NCBI GenBank assembly: GCA_003524365.1
Contig: DQHS01000335.1
Span: 1 to 5,196, forward strand
DNA length: 5,196 nucleotides
Direction: 5' to 3'
DNA from: Cellvibrio sp.
GTDB taxonomy: Bacteria > Pseudomonadota > Gammaproteobacteria > Pseudomonadales > Cellvibrionaceae
Part shown: positions 4,555-5,196 of the stretch, piece after piece
Position numbering within the stretch: position 1 is the first letter of the stretch
How the letters are laid out: every line of letters starts with the position of its first letter
Position numbers and translations under genes: made by a program
Notes under the pieces: generated by a model
Databases searched by the model: none
Told to the model about the DNA's origin: nothing
The model's input: the letters and a program-made list of their open reading frames with translations, nothing else

Positions 4555-5196
4555 ATGAACGGAAACGTAGGTGTTTTAGCGCAAACAACAGTTCTACATG
4601 AGATTCTTAAGTGGTCTACTTCTAGGCCTAATTGGCAGCGTGATGCGCTTCGACGTATTCTGGAAAAAGGCACAATTTTAGAGGAAGATTTACTGGAATT
4701 GGAGCGAATTTGTCGAGCAAACCATCAAATTGATACCGGTGTAAATCCAATTGTTTTTGTACCATTGACGCAATCCCATTTACCTGCGGCACCGGGTGTA
4801 ACGGAATCAGTTTCACTTGTGTCCATAGGTGAACTCAAAAATGTGAATCGCTTGTCTTCGGATCAAACGATACCTTTGGGAGATGAAATTGGTCTTACTA
4901 TAGTTTATGGTGAAAATGGAGCTGGTAAATCTGGTTATGCACGTGTAATTAAAAAGGCCTGTCGTGCTAGAGGTGCACAGCCGATAATTCGTCCCAATGC
5001 TTTTGCCCAGGCAAACGTATCTGCTGCTTCGGCGAAAATAGTATTCAAAGCTGACGGCGTTGACGTTAACTCCTCCTGGATAGACGGCATTACTGCTGAT
5101 CCGCGCTTAGCTAATGTGTATGTGTTCGATTCCCTAGCTGCAGGACACTATGTGAGCGAAGAAAGCTCAGCTGCATTTACACCTTATGGCTTGGAC
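4555..5196 (+). CDS. P-loop ATPase (AAA/SMC-like, AAA_13 type), N-terminal 214 residues; 3' end outside the window
   Basis: The visible part begins with a helical segment, EILKWSTSRPNWQRDALRRI (residues 16-35), followed by an acidic/Leu-rich helix with EEDLLELERICRANH (43-57). After a linker comes LTIVYGENGAGKSGYARVIK (114-133), which contains the Walker A GENGAGKS (119-126). Then comes a beta-rich stretch ending in ANVYVFDSLAAGHYV (about 190-204). I know this order (WQRDALRR helix, GxNGxGKSGYxRxLKxACRAR, VxVFDxxxA) from large ABC/SMC-type ATPases of roughly 800-900 residues, annotated as AAA family or AAA_13 and often found among restriction or phage-defence genes. That recollection is unchecked. 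Walker B, the coiled coil and any nuclease domain would lie beyond the edge. The start at 4555 has a weak GGAA-type site upstream (4544-4547). An in-frame ATG at 4534, right after a TGA, would add seven Lys/Arg-rich residues. The protein is probably cytoplasmic. Confidence 0.85.
   Translation, partial: MNGNVGVLAQTTVLHEILKWSTSRPNWQRDALRRILEKGTILEEDLLELERICRANHQIDTGVNPIVFVPLTQSHLPAAPGVTESVSLVSIGELKNVNRLSSDQTIPLGDEIGLTIVYGENGAGKSGYARVIKKACRARGAQPIIRPNAFAQANVSAASAKIVFKADGVDVNSSWIDGITADPRLANVYVFDSLAAGHYVSEESSAAFTPYGLD

Overview
The window looks like a chromosomal segment of a gammaproteobacterium. The best guess is the Cellvibrio/Cellvibrionaceae neighbourhood. That rests on the DUF1820 protein, which is typical of gammaproteobacteria, on the RhlE-like helicase, and on dispersed palindromic repeats of kinds common in such genomes. 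Nothing here fixes the genus.

Layout, left to right. (1) A DEAD-box RNA helicase runs on the minus strand and leaves through the left edge (start codon at 1204, 401 codons visible). (2) A 280-base divergent intergenic region separates it from a plus-strand DUF1820 gene (1485-1829) and holds weak promoter candidates for both. (3) Two copies of a palindromic repeat (1843-1905) follow. The first has become a terminator-like hairpin with a T run. (4) An FGGY-family carbohydrate kinase (2003-3628) has an open frame interrupted by about 49 extra codons. These are made of a 12-base tandem repeat and a complete two-hairpin dispersed palindromic element read in frame. Its stop codon lies in the first arm of a third, different inverted repeat (3625-3695). 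(5) After a non-coding stretch comes a secreted YHYH/peptidoglycan-binding-like protein (3889-4335). (6) A 219-base AT-rich gap contains 11-base direct repeats. (7) The N-terminal 214 codons of a P-loop (AAA/SMC-like) ATPase follow and run off the right edge. Its N-terminal pattern resembles large ATPases that I associate with defence or accessory islands.

The genes do not form one pathway. The left half (helicase, DUF1820) reads as core genome. The kinase is a metabolic gene colonised by small repeats. The right part, from about 3700, is more AT-rich and looks like the edge of an accessory region. The strongest observation is the kinase: three unrelated palindromic repeat families sit immediately before, inside and at the end of one gene, and the internal one is translated. 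The most interesting gene functionally, the ATPase, is cut by the window edge, so its effector domains and partners cannot be seen.
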